64,000 bases of DNA from Hymenobacter sp. 15J16-1T3B (GCF_020711235.1 NZ_JAJFAV010000002.1:434001-498000); one strand, 5' to 3'. Positions 50,699 through 62,749 are shown, numbered from the stretch's first letter. Made by a program: numbers and translations. Notes: generated by a model from the letters alone, not told the origin.

Positions 50699-51397
50699 TT
50701 AGAGTTTGTCTTGCCGGATGAGGGCGCGGTATACGGCCCGCAGCCGCGGCTGCGGCACGCCCAGGCGGTAGAGCACGTAGATCAGCAGAAACACGCCCTG
50801 CAGCCGAAACACGCCGTTGTCGAGGTACTTGCGCGCCGAGGTGACCACCGCCGCGGGCAGCACCGCAAACGACCCGTAGCGGCGCAGCCGCGGCACAATT
50901 TCCTGGTCTTCGAGCACCACCATGTCGGGGCGGAAGCCCCCGGCCCGCTCGAAGGCCGCGCGCCGCACAAACAGGCTTTGGTCGCCGAAGCGCACGGCAT
51001 CGGCCGAAAAGCGCGTGAACCACGCGCTCAGCCGCAGAAACCAGTGCCCGTGGTCGAACTGCAGGCGGAAGCAGCCGCCGGCGTGCGCGCAGGCGGCCTG
51101 CCGGATCTGCGCCAAAAAATCAACGGGCGGGTAGGTGTCAGCGTGCAGAAAGTAGAGCAGCTCCCCGCGGGCGTGGCGGGCGCCGTGGTTCATCTGCGGC
51201 GCCCGCCCGCGCTGGGGGCAGGGCAGCACCCGGGCACCGGCCGCGGCGGCCGCGGCGGCCGTGGCGTCGGTGCTCTGGCCGTCGGCCACGAGGATTTCGG
51301 CGTCTTCGGCCCCCGGCGCCGCGCGCAGGTAGCGCACCAGCGCCCCGATGCCGGCGGCTTCGTTGTAGGTGGGAATGATGATGCTGACGAGGGGCAT
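50699..51397 (-). CDS. Family 2 glycosyltransferase, TIGR04283 type
   Basis: A 232-residue glycosyltransferase with a single GT-A domain: LVSIIIPTYNEAAGIGALVRYLRA, AEILVADGQSTDATAAAAAAAGARVL, RGRAPQMNHGARHARGELLYFLHADTYPP and GGFRPDMVVLEDQEIVPRLRRYG. The 'RGRAxQMNxGA..A.G..L.FLHADT' pattern is that of the TIGR04283 subfamily, often near selenium or radical-SAM genes elsewhere; none is present here. A C-terminal hydrophobic stretch (FRLQGVFLLIYVLYRLG) suggests membrane association. I chose ATG 51397, which starts the family's LVSIIIPT strand. Its acceptor is unknown. Confidence 0.85.
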   Translation of the reverse strand: MPLVSIIIPTYNEAAGIGALVRYLRAAPGAEDAEILVADGQSTDATAAAAAAAGARVLPCPQRGRAPQMNHGARHARGELLYFLHADTYPPVDFLAQIRQAACAHAGGCFRLQFDHGHWFLRLSAWFTRFSADAVRFGDQSLFVRRAAFERAGGFRPDMVVLEDQEIVPRLRRYGSFAVLPAAVVTSARKYLDNGVFRLQGVFLLIYVLYRLGVPQPRLRAVYRALIRQDKL

Positions 51398-51481
51398 GGG
51401 CAGGCAAGAACGGGCCAAACAGCTTCTACGCGCAAGCCGCCCGGCCAGCCACGGCCGCGTTATCCAACCCTTGGTCAACAA

Positions 51482-51513
51482 AAAAGCCCTCCGCCAGGTG
51501 GCAGAGGGCTTTT
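51482..51513 (-). terminator. Terminator of the giant adhesin gene
   Basis: AAAAGCCCTC (51482-51491) and GAGGGCTTTT (51504-51513). On the minus strand the hairpin is followed by a T run (bases 51480-51485). It lies 20 bp beyond the stop of the 2919-residue gene. Confidence 0.85.
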
Positions 51514-51533
51514 CGCGCGGCATGGGCGCCGGC

Positions 51534-54500
51534 TTACTCGCGAACGAGCCGCAGGTGCTGCACGCCGTATTTGGTGGTCAGCCGTACCAGGTACAGCCCC
51601 ACCGGTAGGCCGGTGTTGTCGCAGGGCACGGCCACGTGGGCCCCGGCCCGGGCCGTGCCGGCCTGCAGGTGCTTCAGCAGGGCACCGCGCAGGTCGTAGA
51701 GGTCGAGGCGGTAGGCGTCGTCAGCCGAGAAGTCAACTTCGATGAGGGCGCGCTCGGCGAAGGGGTTGGGCGCGGCCGTGAGCGTGGGCCGGCCCGGCAG
51801 CTGCGTCGTCCGGACGGCCGCCACGGTGGCTGCCGTGGCCGTTTCGGGGGCTACCAAGGCGGTGGCCGTGGGCTCGGCCGCGTCGCGGGCCGCCGTGGTG
51901 CTGCGCACGCTGATTTTGCCGCCGTCGAGGTTCTGCAGCTCGGCTTTGGTGCCGGTCCAGTTGTTGGCGTAGAGCAGGTTGCTGCCGGCGTCAGTGACGC
52001 GGATGCTCACCATGTCCTTGCCCCCGGCCACCGTCGCCTGCACCACTTCCACGGTCAGGTCGAGGTTGCCGCCCAAGGAGAGGCCGGTGGTCAGGTTGGT
52101 CAGGTTGGCTTTGGTGTTGAACACGGCCTTCTTGCCCACCACCGTGGCGCCCGGCTTGTAGTCCGACAGCGTCAGCGAGTTGATGGCGTTGCTCTTGAAC
52201 TGGTAGTTGGCCCCGCCGCTGCGCACGATGATGTTGGCCTGGCCCTGCAGGTTGCGGCCGCTGTTGTTGTACTTCATCGTGAAGCCGAAGTTCGTTCTGC
52301 TGCCCGGCGCGGCGGCGTATTGGCCCACCGAGTTGGTCGGCAGCACGAAGCCGCCCCCCGAAATATTATCCTGCCCGGGCACGGAAATGGTGATGGTGGT
52401 GCACTCCTGGGCGGCGCCGGTGTAGAAGCTGCCGTTTTTGGCATTGAGCACCGGGGCCACGGTTAGCGTGGTGCCGCACTGGTTCACCTCGCTGCCGCTG
52501 AGCGTGTAGGCCAGCGAGGTAGAAGTAGCCAGCCCGTCGGTACCCACGCCCGGGGTAATGTAGCCGATGGGGCGCGTCAGGTTGGCTGCTTGGTTCATAA
52601 AGGCCGGCGCCGCCAAGTTGTTGTTGGTGCGGAAGTCCACCACGGCCTTGTTGACGATGTCGCCGCGCGAGCCGTCCGGGTCGTCCTGGGCCTGCGCCGT
52701 CAGCAAAAGGGTGGCCGTGGTCGAGGTCGGGGACGCGGTGGCGAAGTAGGTCTGGCCGGTGTAGCTCACCAAGCCGGTTTCCTCCGTCACCGTCAGCGTG
52801 CCCGGCACGAAGCGGAAGCGGTAGTTGGGCGCGCTTAGCGTGCCCACCGACGGCGTGATGGCGTAGGTTCCGGCCGGGCTGTTCACCGTGGGCGGCGTGG
52901 CCGCGCTGAACGCCGCCGGGCAAGCCAGGGCCGCCGCACCGCTCACCACGCCGGCATTGTCGCCGTTGCGGAAGCCGGAGAAGCTCACGCCGAAAGTCGG
53001 CTTGGGCTGGCTGTACTGCGTCGCGAAGCTGGTGGCCGTCACCGTCAGCTCGGCCTGGCCGATGGCAAACGGTGCCGTGTTGTAGGTAATGGTGTAGTTG
53101 CTCAGCGCTGCCGCGGGGCTCAGCGTGGCGCTGATGGTGTACGGGCTGCCGCCCACGTCTTCGCCCGGGGTTCGGTTGTAGGTGGCCGTGATGTTGTCGA
53201 GGCCCACAAAGCCGGTCAGGGTCCCCGCCAGCGGAGGCTCCGGCGCGCCGTACTCTTTGCCGGTGGCCGTGGGCGTTACCGCCGCCGCTTTGGCCGTGAT
53301 GCTGGCCGTGGTCGTCACCGGGCTGCTGGCCAGGCTGTAGTTGCTTACGTCGGTGCCCGCAATGCTCAGGCCGCTGGCCGTGACGGTCTTGCCCGTGCCC
53401 ACGTGCTTGGTGTCAAACGTGGCCGTGCCGCCGGTCAGCTGCACCGCGTCGCCCGGCACCACGCCCGTCAGGCTGCGGCCGGTGACGGTGGCCGTGGCGG
53501 ACCCGTCGTACACCTTGTCCGCGGCCGTGATGTTGCCGGTTACGGTTTTGGGCGTGATGTCAGCCGTGGTGGTGGCCGTAGTAGTGCTCAGCACGTAGTT
53601 GCCGGCCTGCGCGCCGCCCAGCGTGAGGCCCGCGGCCGTCACGGTTTTGCCGGTGCCGGCCGTTTTGCTGGCGAAGGTCTTCGAGCCGTTGGCTTCCAGC
53701 ACCACCGCATCATTGCCCACCAGCCCGGTCAGGGCCTGCGGCAGCACATCGGCGGAGGTATTGCCGTCGTAGACCTTGTTGCTGGCCGTTACCACCGGGG
53801 TCAGCGCCTTGGGCGTGATGACGAAGGTGGCCCCGGGCGTCAGCGTCAGGGTGTAGTTGGCGTTCAGCGCCAGGGAGCCAAGCCCGATGGCGTAACTGCC
53901 CGCGTTCTGGCCCGGGGTGCGGGCCAGCTGCCCGCTGAAGGCGTCGCCGGGCGCCAGCGAACCGGCGCTGATGCCGTAGGTCAGGGGCGGCTCGGCGGCG
54001 CCGTACACCTTGCCCTGGTTGGCCGAGGCCGTCACCGTCACGGCGCGCTCGGTAATGCTGGCCGTGGCGCTGGCCGTGGCGGCCGTCAGCTGGTAGTTGC
54101 CGGCATCGGCGCCGCCCAGCGCTACCCCGGCCGTCACCGTGCGGCTACCCACCGTGGGCAGGTCGAAGAGCGGATTGCTGGCCGCCACCGTTACCGCGTC
54201 CGGGCTGATGACGTCGGTGGGGGGCGTAATGGCCACCGCGCTCAGCGTGGCCGCCGTGCCGCCGTCGTACACCTTGCTCAGGGCCGTGATGGTGGCCGTC
54301 AGCGGCTTCGGCGTGATGGCCGCCGCGGCCGTGGCCGTGGCGTTGGCAGTGTAGTTGCCTGCGTCAGCACCGGTCTTGCTCACGGCGGCCGTTACGGTTT
54401 TGCCCGTGCCCACGTTCTTGGTGTCAAATTCCCCGCCGGTGGCCCCAACGCTGACCGCGTCGCCCAGCACGAGGCCGCTGCTGATGCTGGCACCCACGGT

Positions 54501-57500
54501 TGCCGCGCGGGTGCGGTCGTACACCTTGTCGCTGGCCGTGATGCCGATGACGAGGCCTTTGGCCGTGATGCTGGCCGTGGTCGTGGCGGTGGGGTTGGGC
54601 AGGTTGTAGTTGCCCGCGTCGTTGCCTGCAAGGCTCAGGGCGCTGGCCGAAACGGTTTTGCCCGTGCCCACGTGCTTGTCGGCGAAGGCGGCCGTGCCGC
54701 CGGTCAGCTGCACCGCGTCGCCCGGCACCACGCCCGTCAGGCTGCGGCCGGTGATGGTGGCCGTGGCGGACCCGTCGTACACCTTGTCCGCGGCCGTGAT
54801 GCTACCGGTCAGGCTCTTGGCCGTGATACTGGCCAGCGTCGGGCCGACGGCGCTAAGGGTGTAGTTACCGGCGTCGGCGCCACTGAGCGCCTGGCCGGTG
54901 CCCGTCACGGTCTTGCCCGTGCCCACGAGCTTGTTGCCAAACGCGGCCGTGCCGCCGGTCAGGCTCACCTCGTCGTTGCCGATGACGCCGTTGAGGGTGC
55001 GGTCGGTGAGCTGCGCGGCGGTGCCGCCGTCGTACACCTTATCGGCGGCCGCAATGCCGCCCGTGATGGACTTCGGCGTGATGTCGGCCAGGGCAGAAGC
55101 CACGGAAGTGAGCGAGTAATTGCCGGCGGCCGGGCCGGCCAGGGCGAAGCCGGAGCCGGTCACGGTTTTGCCGATGCCCGCGTGTTTATCGGCAAACGTG
55201 GCCGTGCCGCCGCTTAGGGTAATTTGGTTGATATCAACCGGGAGCACGCCCACCAGGGCGCGGCTGCCGATGGCGGCGCTGGTACTGCCGTCGTACACTT
55301 TGCCCGCCGCCGCGAAGGTGCCCGTGATGGGCTTGGGCGTGATGGTGAGGGTGGCGCCGGTAAAGGTGATGCTGTAGTTGGCGTTGGCCAGGTCGCCCTG
55401 CCCGATGGCGTAGGGCCCCGCGTTTTCGCCCGCCGCCCGACTCAGGCCCCCGCTCAGCGCATCACCCGGGAGCAGGCCACTGGTTTGGTAGGTCAGGGGC
55501 GGCTCGGCGGCGCCGTATACCTTGCTCTGCGCATCGGCGGTTACCACCAGGCCGCGGGCCGTGATGTTGGCGTAGGTGCTGGCCGTGGTGTTGGGCGTGT
55601 AGTTGCCGGCATCGGCCCCGCCCACGGTAATGCCGCTGACGCTGACGAGCTTGTGTTGGCCAACGGCGGCATCGTCAAACGAAGCCGCGGCGTAGCCCGT
55701 GGTCAGCACGTCGCCGCCCACGCGGTCGTCGCTGAGCGTGACGGTGGCTGCAATCGTGCCGTCGTAGGTTTTATGCTGCCCCCGGGCGCTGATGCTCAGC
55801 GCCCGGGGGCTGATGCGGGCCAGCACGGAGGCAGTGGCATTGGCGGCGTAGTTGCCCGCGTCAGCCCCGTCGAGGCTGATGCCGCTAACCGTTACGGTCT
55901 TGCCCGCGCCCACGTTTTTATTGGCAAAGGTGGCCGTGGCGTAAGTGGCCGTCAGCACGTCGCCGCCCACCCTATTGTCGCTCAGCGTCACCGTGGTAGC
56001 GGTGCTGCCGTCGTACAGCTTGTCGCCGCCGCTGGCACTCACCAGCAGGGCGCGCGGCCGGATGCTGGCCGTGGTCGTGGCGGTGGGGTTGGGCAGGTTG
56101 TAGTTGCCCGCGTCGTTGCCTGCAAGGCTCAGGGCGCTGGCCGTTACGGTCTTGCCCGTGCCCACGTGCTTGTCGGCGAAAGCGGCCGTGCCCCCGGTCA
56201 GTTGCACCGCGTCGCCCGGCACCACGCCCGTCAGGCTGCGGCTGGCAATGGTCGCGGCCATCGTGCCGTCATAGTCTTTATCGGCCGCCCCGATAGCAGC
56301 CGTCAGGCTCTTGGCCGTGATGCTGGCCGGGGCCGAAGCCGTAGCACCGGGCGCCAGCTGGTAGTTGCCGGCATCGTCGCCGCTGAGCGAAAGGCCGCTG
56401 GCCGTGACAGTGCGGGCGCCCACGCGGGCGTCGTCGAACTGCTGGCTGCCAACCACCAGGGCAACGGCCGTTTCGCCCGGCAGCAGGCCCGTAACCGACT
56501 GGCTGGCGAGTGTGGCGTTGGTGGTGCCGTCGTAGGTTTTGCCGTTGGCCGTGATGTGCGGCGTCAGCTGCAGGGCCGTGATGCTGGCCGTGGTGGTGAC
56601 GGGCGCTGGCGCCAGGTCGTAGTTGGCAATGGTTGAGCCGCTAAGCCCAAAGCCCGTGGCCGTGACGAGTTTATTCGTACCCACGGCGGGCGTCGCAAAA
56701 GCCGCCGTGCCGCCGGTCAGCGTCACGGTTTCGCCCGGCACCACACCGTCGAGGCTGCGGGCAGTAATGGTGGCGTCGGTGGTGCCGTCGTAGGATTTGT
56801 CGGCGGCGCTAAAGGCCGGCGTCAGCGCCTTGGCGTTGATGTCGGCCACCAGGGCGGTGGGCAGCGTCAGGGCGTAATTACCGTTGCCCGGGCCGCTCAA
56901 GGCCAGTCCCGAAACCGTTACGGCCTTGCTGGTGCCCACGCCCGCCGAGGCAAACGTGCCCACCGCCGTGCCGCTCAATGTCACGGCGCCCGGGATTTCG
57001 GCCGGCGGCACGCCCAGCAGCGCCGGCGTGCCGGTAAGCGGCGCCGCCAGGGTGCCGTCGTAGGCGCGGGAGCCGGCGCTCAGGCCGGTTACGGTCAGCA
57101 TCCGGGCGCGGATGGTGGCCGTGGTGGTGAGGGGCGCCACGGGCAGGCGGTAGTTGCCGGCGTCGGCGCCGGTCAGGCTCACGCCCGCCACGGTCACGGT
57201 CTTGCCCGGGCCCACGTGCTTGTCGGCGAAGGCGGCCGTGCCCCCGCTCACATTCACCACGTCGCCGTCGAGCACCCCGCCCACGACCACGCCGGTCAGC
57301 GTGGCATCGGCGGTGGCATCGTAGTCTTTATCGGCGGCCGCGTACGTCGGCGTGAGGGTCTGCGGCGTAATGCTCAGGGCCGCAGCGGCGCTGGATTTCG
57401 CGTTGTAGTTGGTGCTGCCCGTGTAGGTGGCCACCACTACGTAGGTGCCCGCTTGCGTGGGCGCTACCGCGGTCGGGCCGTAGGAAGTGGCGCCGGTGCC

Positions 57501-60293
57501 GCTGTAGCTGAGCTCAACCGGCGTCAGCCCGGCCGGCGGGCTGCCGAGGCCGCTGGCCGACCCGGTGCCGCCGTGCGGCTGCCGGTCGTAGGGAAACTGG
57601 CCCCCGGTTGCGGTAACGCTCGAGGGGTCCACCTTGCGCACCGTCAGCAGCACCGAAGTGGTGGCGGCGTTGTAGTTGGGCGTTGCGGCCACCTCCACCG
57701 TCAGCGCCTGGTCCGGGCCGGCGTCGAGCACGGTGCCGGCGGCCGGCGTGTACGTAACCGCGCCGGTTGCGGAGCCCTGCGCTACGCCCGCTACCGTCGC
57801 GTTTAGCTGCCCGGCCGTCAGGGGCGTGCCGTAGTCAATGGCGGCGGGCGCCGCCCAGTTGATGAATTGGTCGGCTTTGGCTACGGCCAAAGTGTTCGAG
57901 GCGCTGGCCGGCGCGAAGTTGCCGCTGCTGGGTGTAAAGTCCACCGTGAGGGCGTAGGCCGTGGCCTGGGCGTTGAGCTTGGTGGCCGCGGTGACCACGG
58001 CGCCGCCCTGGCGGTAAACGAACGTGCCGGGCACCGCAGCGCCCTGGAACGCAGCGGTGGCCGTGAGGCTGCCGCTCAGGTCAGCCCCGTACGTAATGCC
58101 CGGCAACGCCAGCCAGATGATGCCGGGAGTAGCGGGGGCAATGGTCAGCGTCGCCGTCTGTTCGGCTGCCAGGTACGGACTGCTGGCGGCTTGCGAAACC
58201 TTGAGCTGCACCGAGCCCGCGCCGGTAATGACCACCTGCCCAGCCGGGCTGACGCTGGCCCCGCTGCCCGACACCACCGAGTACGTAATGGCTCCGGGAG
58301 AATTGGTGGTGGCGCTAAGAGCAAAAGTGGCGTCGCCGTACGTTTTGTTGATGTCGGCAAAGGCCAACGTAGGGGGCTGCAACACGGTAAACGACGTGCT
58401 GCTGGTGCCCACGCCGTTGGCAGTCGTCACGCTGATGGGCCCCGACAAAGCCCCCGCCGGCACCGTTACGCTGATGCTGGTGCCGGCGCCGTTAACGGTG
58501 AAGGCCGTCGTGGTCGTGCCGCCGAAAGACACGGCGGTAGCGCCGGCAAACAGGCTGCCGCCCACGGTGACCAGGGCGCCCACCGCGCCGGAGGTCGGTG
58601 CGATGCTCGCCACCACGGGCGTGCACCCTTCGTCCACCTGCCCGTCGCAGTCGTCGTCGATGCCGTTGCCGCAGACTTCCGGCGCGCCCGGCCGAATGCT
58701 GGCTTGCGCGTCGTTACAGTCGTCGGCGTTGCTCACGTACCCGGCCGGCGCGCTGCAGGCCTGAAGCACCAGCGCCGCGTTGCCGTAGGTGTCGCCGTCG
58801 GCGTCCCGGTAAAAGGGCTGCAGCGGAAGCGTGCCAACGGTGTGCGTGCCCACCACCGGGCCGCACCCGTCAGCGGTGGCCGTAATTGTGCTGGAACCGC
58901 TGTAGCCGGCCACGTACGTGACGACCCCCGTCGTGGCCACGATGCTGTTGCCGGCGGCCAGCGAAGTGGCGTCCAGCGCGTACGTGATGCTCGTGGCGTT
59001 GGCCGCGGTGGCGGTGTACGTCACCGTGCCGGCGCCCTGACAGCGGCTGGAAGTCGTGCCAAGTGCGAACGTGAGGGTGCCCACGCGCGGGGCGAGGGTC
59101 ACGGTGCGCGTCGTGGGGGCCGAGGGGCCGCCGCACCCGCTGGCCGTGACCTGAATGGTCGCGGTACCGGTGTAGTTGCGGGTCCAGGTCACCACGCCCG
59201 CGCTGGTGATAGAGCCAGCCCCGGCGGGGCTGAGCGACCAGTTCAGGCCGGTGCTGTTGGTGGCCGAGGAACTGTAGCTCGTCGTCACCACTTGGTTGCT
59301 GGTGAACTGACACGTCGGCTCGGTGCCCGGCGTCACCCCAATGGCGCTGGGCGTGCCTACCGTAGGCGTGAGCGTAACGGCCACGGCCGTGCGGGCACTC
59401 TCGCAGCTATTGGTAGTGGCCGAAACGTAGTACGTGCTGTTGGTCAGGGCGGTGGTGCTGGTTAGCGCAGTGGTGGCCCCCAGGGAGCTGTACCACTTGT
59501 AGCTTCCCGAGCCGGTCGGTAGCGAAGCCACCGTGGGGTTATTGGCGGCGCAAAAGGTCTGGGCCGAAACGTTGGGCGCCGTCGGCGGCGAGGTCACCGT
59601 CAGCACGGTGACAGTGGATACGGACGCCGCACCGGACCCGGAGCCCCCAAACGTCGCCCGGAAGCTCAGGTTGTTCTGGGTGGTCGAGGCCGTGAACGAT
59701 AGGGTAGAGGTGGTGGTGTTGCCGGTGCTGGAAGTAGTAATGGTGTACCCCCCGCTGCCGCTGAAAATATTTGCCCACGAGGTGCCGTTGGTGCTGGATT
59801 GCCAGGAGGTAGCGGCGTTAGATGAGCCGTTGGCCGCGGCCGTTAGCTCCTTGGTGGCGCCCGCGCAAGTCGCGCTGGTGCTGGGCAGCGCTGTCACCAG
59901 AGTTGCGTCGCCGTCCGTAAACGTCGTTTGGGCCGTTAGCCCCGAGCTTTGGCCCGTGGCCGCCAGCGTAAACGCCTCGCCCAGGTGAATGGGCTGGATG
60001 ACGAACTGGTCGTTGTAGATGTGGCCGTTGGGGTCGGCCATGGCCGTGAGCACCGTGTTGCCGTGCGTAATGGTCGAGTGGTCGATTTCCAGCCGCACCT
60101 CCTCGCCGGGCTGCCAGCCGTTGCCTTCAATCACCACAATGTCGCCAGGCAGGTAGTCGGGCTTGTCCGTGTATACATTGGCCACCTGGGCCAGCGCGTT
60201 CAGCGAGGTCAGAAAGCTGAGCAGCAAGCAGAGCCAGAATCCGGCGCTGCGGCCCCTGGCTCTTCGCATAGGTGAGGGTAAAGGTGTGTTCAT
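51534..60293 (-). CDS. Giant T9SS adhesin with YDG/MBG repeats (2919 residues)
   Basis: The signal peptide ([18 protein letters not shown]) is followed by [34 protein letters not shown], an N-terminal domain common in such proteins. Ig-like and PKD-like modules come next. A MopE-type calcium-binding motif follows ([11 protein letters not shown] ... [19 protein letters not shown] ... [13 protein letters not shown]), then an IPT/TIG domain ([22 protein letters not shown]) and a few MBG-like modules. The central part is about 14 YDG repeats of 75-85 residues (consensus KVYDGxTxAT...[29 protein letters not shown]...GxDAGNY) with four MBG repeats ([12 protein letters not shown]) interspersed. A final domain and a T9SS type A tail ([13 protein letters not shown] ... 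[11 protein letters not shown] ... LRLVRE) complete it. It is a surface adhesin by architecture. Monocistronic. Confidence 0.9.
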   Translation of the reverse strand: MNTPLPSPMRRARGRSAGFWLCLLLSFLTSLNALAQVANVYTDKPDYLPGDIVVIEGNGWQPGEEVRLEIDHSTITHGNTVLTAMADPNGHIYNDQFVIQPIHLGEAFTLAATGQSSGLTAQTTFTDGDATLVTALPSTSATCAGATKELTAAANGSSNAATSWQSSTNGTSWANIFSGSGGYTITTSSTGNTTTSTLSFTASTTQNNLSFRATFGGSGSGAASVSTVTVLTVTSPPTAPNVSAQTFCAANNPTVASLPTGSGSYKWYSSLGATTALTSTTALTNSTYYVSATTNSCESARTAVAVTLTPTVGTPSAIGVTPGTEPTCQFTSNQVVTTSYSSSATNSTGLNWSLSPAGAGSITSAGVVTWTRNYTGTATIQVTASGCGGPSAPTTRTVTLAPRVGTLTFALGTTSSRCQGAGTVTYTATAANATSITYALDATSLAAGNSIVATTGVVTYVAGYSGSSTITATADGCGPVVGTHTVGTLPLQPFYRDADGDTYGNAALVLQACSAPAGYVSNADDCNDAQASIRPGAPEVCGNGIDDDCDGQVDEGCTPVVASIAPTSGAVGALVTVGGSLFAGATAVSFGGTTTTAFTVNGAGTSISVTVPAGALSGPISVTTANGVGTSSTSFTVLQPPTLAFADINKTYGDATFALSATTNSPGAITYSVVSGSGASVSPAGQVVITGAGSVQLKVSQAASSPYLAAEQTATLTIAPATPGIIWLALPGITYGADLSGSLTATAAFQGAAVPGTFVYRQGGAVVTAATKLNAQATAYALTVDFTPSSGNFAPASASNTLAVAKADQFINWAAPAAIDYGTPLTAGQLNATVAGVAQGSATGAVTYTPAAGTVLDAGPDQALTVEVAATPNYNAATTSVLLTVRKVDPSSVTATGGQFPYDRQPHGGTGSASGLGSPPAGLTPVELSYSGTGATSYGPTAVAPTQAGTYVVVATYTGSTNYNAKSSAAAALSITPQTLTPTYAAADKDYDATADATLTGVVVGGVLDGDVVNVSGGTAAFADKHVGPGKTVTVAGVSLTGADAGNYRLPVAPLTTTATIRARMLTVTGLSAGSRAYDGTLAAPLTGTPALLGVPPAEIPGAVTLSGTAVGTFASAGVGTSKAVTVSGLALSGPGNGNYALTLPTALVADINAKALTPAFSAADKSYDGTTDATITARSLDGVVPGETVTLTGGTAAFATPAVGTNKLVTATGFGLSGSTIANYDLAPAPVTTTASITALQLTPHITANGKTYDGTTNATLASQSVTGLLPGETAVALVVGSQQFDDARVGARTVTASGLSLSGDDAGNYQLAPGATASAPASITAKSLTAAIGAADKDYDGTMAATIASRSLTGVVPGDAVQLTGGTAAFADKHVGTGKTVTASALSLAGNDAGNYNLPNPTATTTASIRPRALLVSASGGDKLYDGSTATTVTLSDNRVGGDVLTATYATATFANKNVGAGKTVTVSGISLDGADAGNYAANATASVLARISPRALSISARGQHKTYDGTIAATVTLSDDRVGGDVLTTGYAAASFDDAAVGQHKLVSVSGITVGGADAGNYTPNTTASTYANITARGLVVTADAQSKVYGAAEPPLTYQTSGLLPGDALSGGLSRAAGENAGPYAIGQGDLANANYSITFTGATLTITPKPITGTFAAAGKVYDGSTSAAIGSRALVGVLPVDINQITLSGGTATFADKHAGIGKTVTGSGFALAGPAAGNYSLTSVASALADITPKSITGGIAAADKVYDGGTAAQLTDRTLNGVIGNDEVSLTGGTAAFGNKLVGTGKTVTGTGQALSGADAGNYTLSAVGPTLASITAKSLTGSITAADKVYDGSATATITGRSLTGVVPGDAVQLTGGTAAFADKHVGTGKTVSASALSLAGNDAGNYNLPNPTATTTASITAKGLVIGITASDKVYDRTRAATVGASISSGLVLGDAVSVGATGGEFDTKNVGTGKTVTAAVSKTGADAGNYTANATATAAAAITPKPLTATITALSKVYDGGTAATLSAVAITPPTDVISPDAVTVAASNPLFDLPTVGSRTVTAGVALGGADAGNYQLTAATASATASITERAVTVTASANQGKVYGAAEPPLTYGISAGSLAPGDAFSGQLARTPGQNAGSYAIGLGSLALNANYTLTLTPGATFVITPKALTPVVTASNKVYDGNTSADVLPQALTGLVGNDAVVLEANGSKTFASKTAGTGKTVTAAGLTLGGAQAGNYVLSTTTATTTADITPKTVTGNITAADKVYDGSATATVTGRSLTGVVPGDAVQLTGGTATFDTKHVGTGKTVTASGLSIAGTDVSNYSLASSPVTTTASITAKAAAVTPTATGKEYGAPEPPLAGTLTGFVGLDNITATYNRTPGEDVGGSPYTISATLSPAAALSNYTITYNTAPFAIGQAELTVTATSFATQYSQPKPTFGVSFSGFRNGDNAGVVSGAAALACPAAFSAATPPTVNSPAGTYAITPSVGTLSAPNYRFRFVPGTLTVTEETGLVSYTGQTYFATASPTSTTATLLLTAQAQDDPDGSRGDIVNKAVVDFRTNNNLAAPAFMNQAANLTRPIGYITPGVGTDGLATSTSLAYTLSGSEVNQCGTTLTVAPVLNAKNGSFYTGAAQECTTITISVPGQDNISGGGFVLPTNSVGQYAAAPGSRTNFGFTMKYNNSGRNLQGQANIIVRSGGANYQFKSNAINSLTLSDYKPGATVVGKKAVFNTKANLTNLTTGLSLGGNLDLTVEVVQATVAGGKDMVSIRVTDAGSNLLYANNWTGTKAELQNLDGGKISVRSTTAARDAAEPTATALVAPETATAATVAAVRTTQLPGRPTLTAAPNPFAERALIEVDFSADDAYRLDLYDLRGALLKHLQAGTARAGAHVAVPCDNTGLPVGLYLVRLTTKYGVQHLRLVRE

Positions 60294-60638
60294 GACGCTA
60301 TGTGAATAGGAGTGTGAAATGCAGCTCGGTAAAAGCATAGGTCTGCCGGGCTACCCCGAAGAGGCAGCTATAGAAGACCAGAAGAGACAATTGGACGGGA
60401 TGTAACTGAAAGGTATCTGTATGTGTATTTATCTAACAAATTATTGTAACTATTTTTTAAAAAGTTCGTAGCATCGTATTATTTGCTTGAATTAGTTATA
60501 TATATATGGTAAATAATTGTACTCGGTGCTGATCTGCCTCCATCAGTAGGTTATAGTAAATATTCTATTGGGTAATGCCGACAATAGCTGGTAAACAAAG
60601 GCGTGTCAAACAGGAGAGACCTAGGCTCAGGTAAAGCA
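60294..60638. other. AT-rich upstream region of the giant adhesin gene
   Basis: About 345 bp of unusually AT-rich sequence (runs such as TATATATATATGG and ATTTTTTAAAAAG around 60450-60510) without an ORF. It presumably holds the minus-strand promoter of the adhesin gene. I could not find a full consensus match. Confidence 0.4.
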
Positions 60639-60671
60639 AAAAGCCCGTTAGCCAAGGGCAAACGGGCTTTT
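60639..60671 (-). terminator. Terminator of the M13 peptidase gene
   Basis: AAAAGCCCGTT (60639-60649) and AACGGGCTTTT (60661-60671). The minus-strand product ends in a T run (60638-60642). It lies 20 bp beyond the peptidase stop. Confidence 0.85.
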
Positions 60672-60691
60672 GATTGGGAAGTAATGTCGGA

Positions 60692-62749
60692 TTACCAGAT
60701 GCGCACCTGGGCCGTGTCGGCGCGGTAGAGCTTCTGGCCGGGCTGTACTTTGAAGGCCTCGTAGAAGGCGGGCACGTCGGCCATCGGGCCGTTCACGCGG
60801 TACTGGGCCGGGGAGTGCACGTCGGTCATGATGCGCTGGGCCAGCTGCTCGTCGCGCTGGTGGCTCTGCCAGCCCAGGGCGTAGCCCAGGAAGTAGCGCT
60901 GCGAGGGCGTGAGGCCGCCGATTTTCTCACCCTTTTTGAATTGGTCGGTCTTTTTGAACGCGTCGTAGGCAATGACGATGCCGCCCAAATCGGCAATGTT
61001 TTCGCCCGCGGTGGCCTTGCCGTTGATGTGCAGGGAGTCGAGCACGGTGTAGCCGTTGAACTGGCGCACAATCTGGTTCACGCGCTTCTGAAACTCGGCG
61101 CGGTCCTGCTTGGTCCACCAGTTGCGCAGGTTGCCCTTCTCGTCGAACTGGCTACCCTCGTCGTCAAAGCCGTGCGTCAGCTCGTGGCCGATGGTGCTGG
61201 CCCCACCGTAGCCGTACACGATGGCGTCGTCGGCTTCCTCGTCCTTGAGGCCGGGAATGGCGAAGATGGCCGCCGGCAGCACAATCTCGTTGTTGGAGGG
61301 GTTGTAGTAGGCGTTGTAGGTCTGCGGCGTCATGTCCCACTCGGTGCGGTCCACGGGCTTGCCGAGCTTGTTGATGTTGTAGCGGTACTTCCACTCGTTG
61401 GCGCGCATCACGTTCTGGGCGTAGGAGTCGCGCTTCACGTCGAGCGAGGAGAAGTCCTTCCACTTATCCGGGTAGCCCACCTTCGGCGTGATTTTGCCGA
61501 GCTTCACCAAGGCCTTCTGCTTGGTTTCGGCGCTCATCCAGTCGAGCTGCTGAATATGCTCGCGGAAGGCGGCCATGACGTTCTGCGTCATCTGCTCGTA
61601 GCGCTGCTTGGTGGCCGGCGAGAAGTATTCCTTCACGAACAGCTGCCCCAGCGCCTCGCCCATGGCCGATTCCTCGGCGTCGAGCACGCGCTTCCAGCGG
61701 GGGCGCTGCTGCTTGCTGCCCTGCAGCACCGTGCCGTAGAAGCGGAAGTTTTCCTGGTCGAAGTCCTGGCTGAGCGTGGGCGCGTAGGCGTGCGCCAGCT
61801 GCCACTGCAGGTAGGCGCGCCAGTCCTCGGCCGGCGCCGACTTCAGCAGCTGCCCCACCGTGCGGTAAAACTCCGGCTGGCCCACGATGACGGTATCGAC
61901 CTTCTGCAGCTCCATCTGGCGCAGCAAGGCGGCCCAGTCGAGGCCCGGGGTGAGCTTGGGCAGCTCGGCCACGGCCATCTTGTTGTAGTTGCGGTACGGG
62001 TCGCGCAGGTCCTCGAGCTTGCGCGAGGAAGCGGCCAGCTTGGTTTCCAGCGCCACTACGCGGGCGCTGTTTTGCTTGGCCGTGGCCGAGTCCTGGCCCA
62101 GCAGCTGAAACATGCGCTGCACGTGGCGGCCGTACTGCTGGCGGATGTTGCGCGTGCGCGTGTCCTTGTTGAAGTAATAGTCGCGGTTGGGCAAGCCCAG
62201 GCCGCTCTGGTAGAGGTGCAGGGCCATTTTCTCGCTGTTCTTGGCATCCTGCCCCACGTAGGGCCCGATGAGCGCGTCGACGCCAATCATCTGCAGGCGG
62301 GCCACTTCAGCGGGCACGTCGGCGCCGGAACGGATGGCGGCAATGCGGTCCAGCTCGGCTTTCAAGGGCGCGGCGCCCTGCTTGTTGATGGCCACTGAGT
62401 CCATGCCGGTGCCCCAGAAGTCCCCGATTTTCTGCTGGGTGCTGCCGGCTTTGGCGTTGGCTTTGGCCGCGTCTTCGCTCAGGGCGCGCAGGCGGGCGTA
62501 CACCTCGTTCTGCACCTCCTTGCCGATGCCCCAGTTGCTTTCCGACGCCGGAATGGGGTGCTGCTTGAGCCAGGTGCCGTTGGCGTACTGGAAAAAGTCG
62601 TCGCCGGGGCGGGCGGTGGTGTCGAGGCTGGCCTGCAGCACATCGGGCTTGTTCGAGGAGGAGCCGCCCGATTGGCAGCCGGTAAGCAGCGCAGTGCCCA
62701 GCAGGGGCGCGGCCAGCAGCCAGCGGCCGATGGCAGAAGTGTGGGTCAT
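60692..62749 (-). CDS. M13-family zinc metallopeptidase, lipoprotein
   Basis: A 685-residue neprilysin/PepO-type endopeptidase. The lipobox is LLGTALLTGC, so it is anchored in a membrane facing the periplasm or outside. The N-terminal M13 domain begins RPGDDFFQYANGTWLKQHPIPASESNWG. The catalytic domain has HELTH at 522-526 (zinc ligands and catalytic Glu) in TIGHELTHGFDDEGSQFDEKGNLRNWWT. The third ligand Glu583 is in ENIADLGG, and the end carries the family's VNGPMADVPAFYEAFKVQPGQKLY and RIW. Length is normal. It is expected to degrade peptides. The gene is monocistronic. Confidence 0.93.
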   Translation of the reverse strand: MTHTSAIGRWLLAAPLLGTALLTGCQSGGSSSNKPDVLQASLDTTARPGDDFFQYANGTWLKQHPIPASESNWGIGKEVQNEVYARLRALSEDAAKANAKAGSTQQKIGDFWGTGMDSVAINKQGAAPLKAELDRIAAIRSGADVPAEVARLQMIGVDALIGPYVGQDAKNSEKMALHLYQSGLGLPNRDYYFNKDTRTRNIRQQYGRHVQRMFQLLGQDSATAKQNSARVVALETKLAASSRKLEDLRDPYRNYNKMAVAELPKLTPGLDWAALLRQMELQKVDTVIVGQPEFYRTVGQLLKSAPAEDWRAYLQWQLAHAYAPTLSQDFDQENFRFYGTVLQGSKQQRPRWKRVLDAEESAMGEALGQLFVKEYFSPATKQRYEQMTQNVMAAFREHIQQLDWMSAETKQKALVKLGKITPKVGYPDKWKDFSSLDVKRDSYAQNVMRANEWKYRYNINKLGKPVDRTEWDMTPQTYNAYYNPSNNEIVLPAAIFAIPGLKDEEADDAIVYGYGGASTIGHELTHGFDDEGSQFDEKGNLRNWWTKQDRAEFQKRVNQIVRQFNGYTVLDSLHINGKATAGENIADLGGIVIAYDAFKKTDQFKKGEKIGGLTPSQRYFLGYALGWQSHQRDEQLAQRIMTDVHSPAQYRVNGPMADVPAFYEAFKVQPGQKLYRADTAQVRIW

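Noticed and set aside
53300-57400. Regular DNA repeats that could be mistaken for a CRISPR array
   Set aside because: The units are ~230-260 bp, vary in sequence, stay in frame and encode YDG protein repeats.
53403-59465. Long plus-strand ORFs of 604, 470 and 532 codons antisense to the giant adhesin gene
   Set aside because: They are mirror frames of a GC-rich, Gly/Thr/Ala-rich repeat gene. Their translations are Arg/Gly/His-rich without domains, and the opposite strand has a signal peptide, repeats and a T9SS tail.
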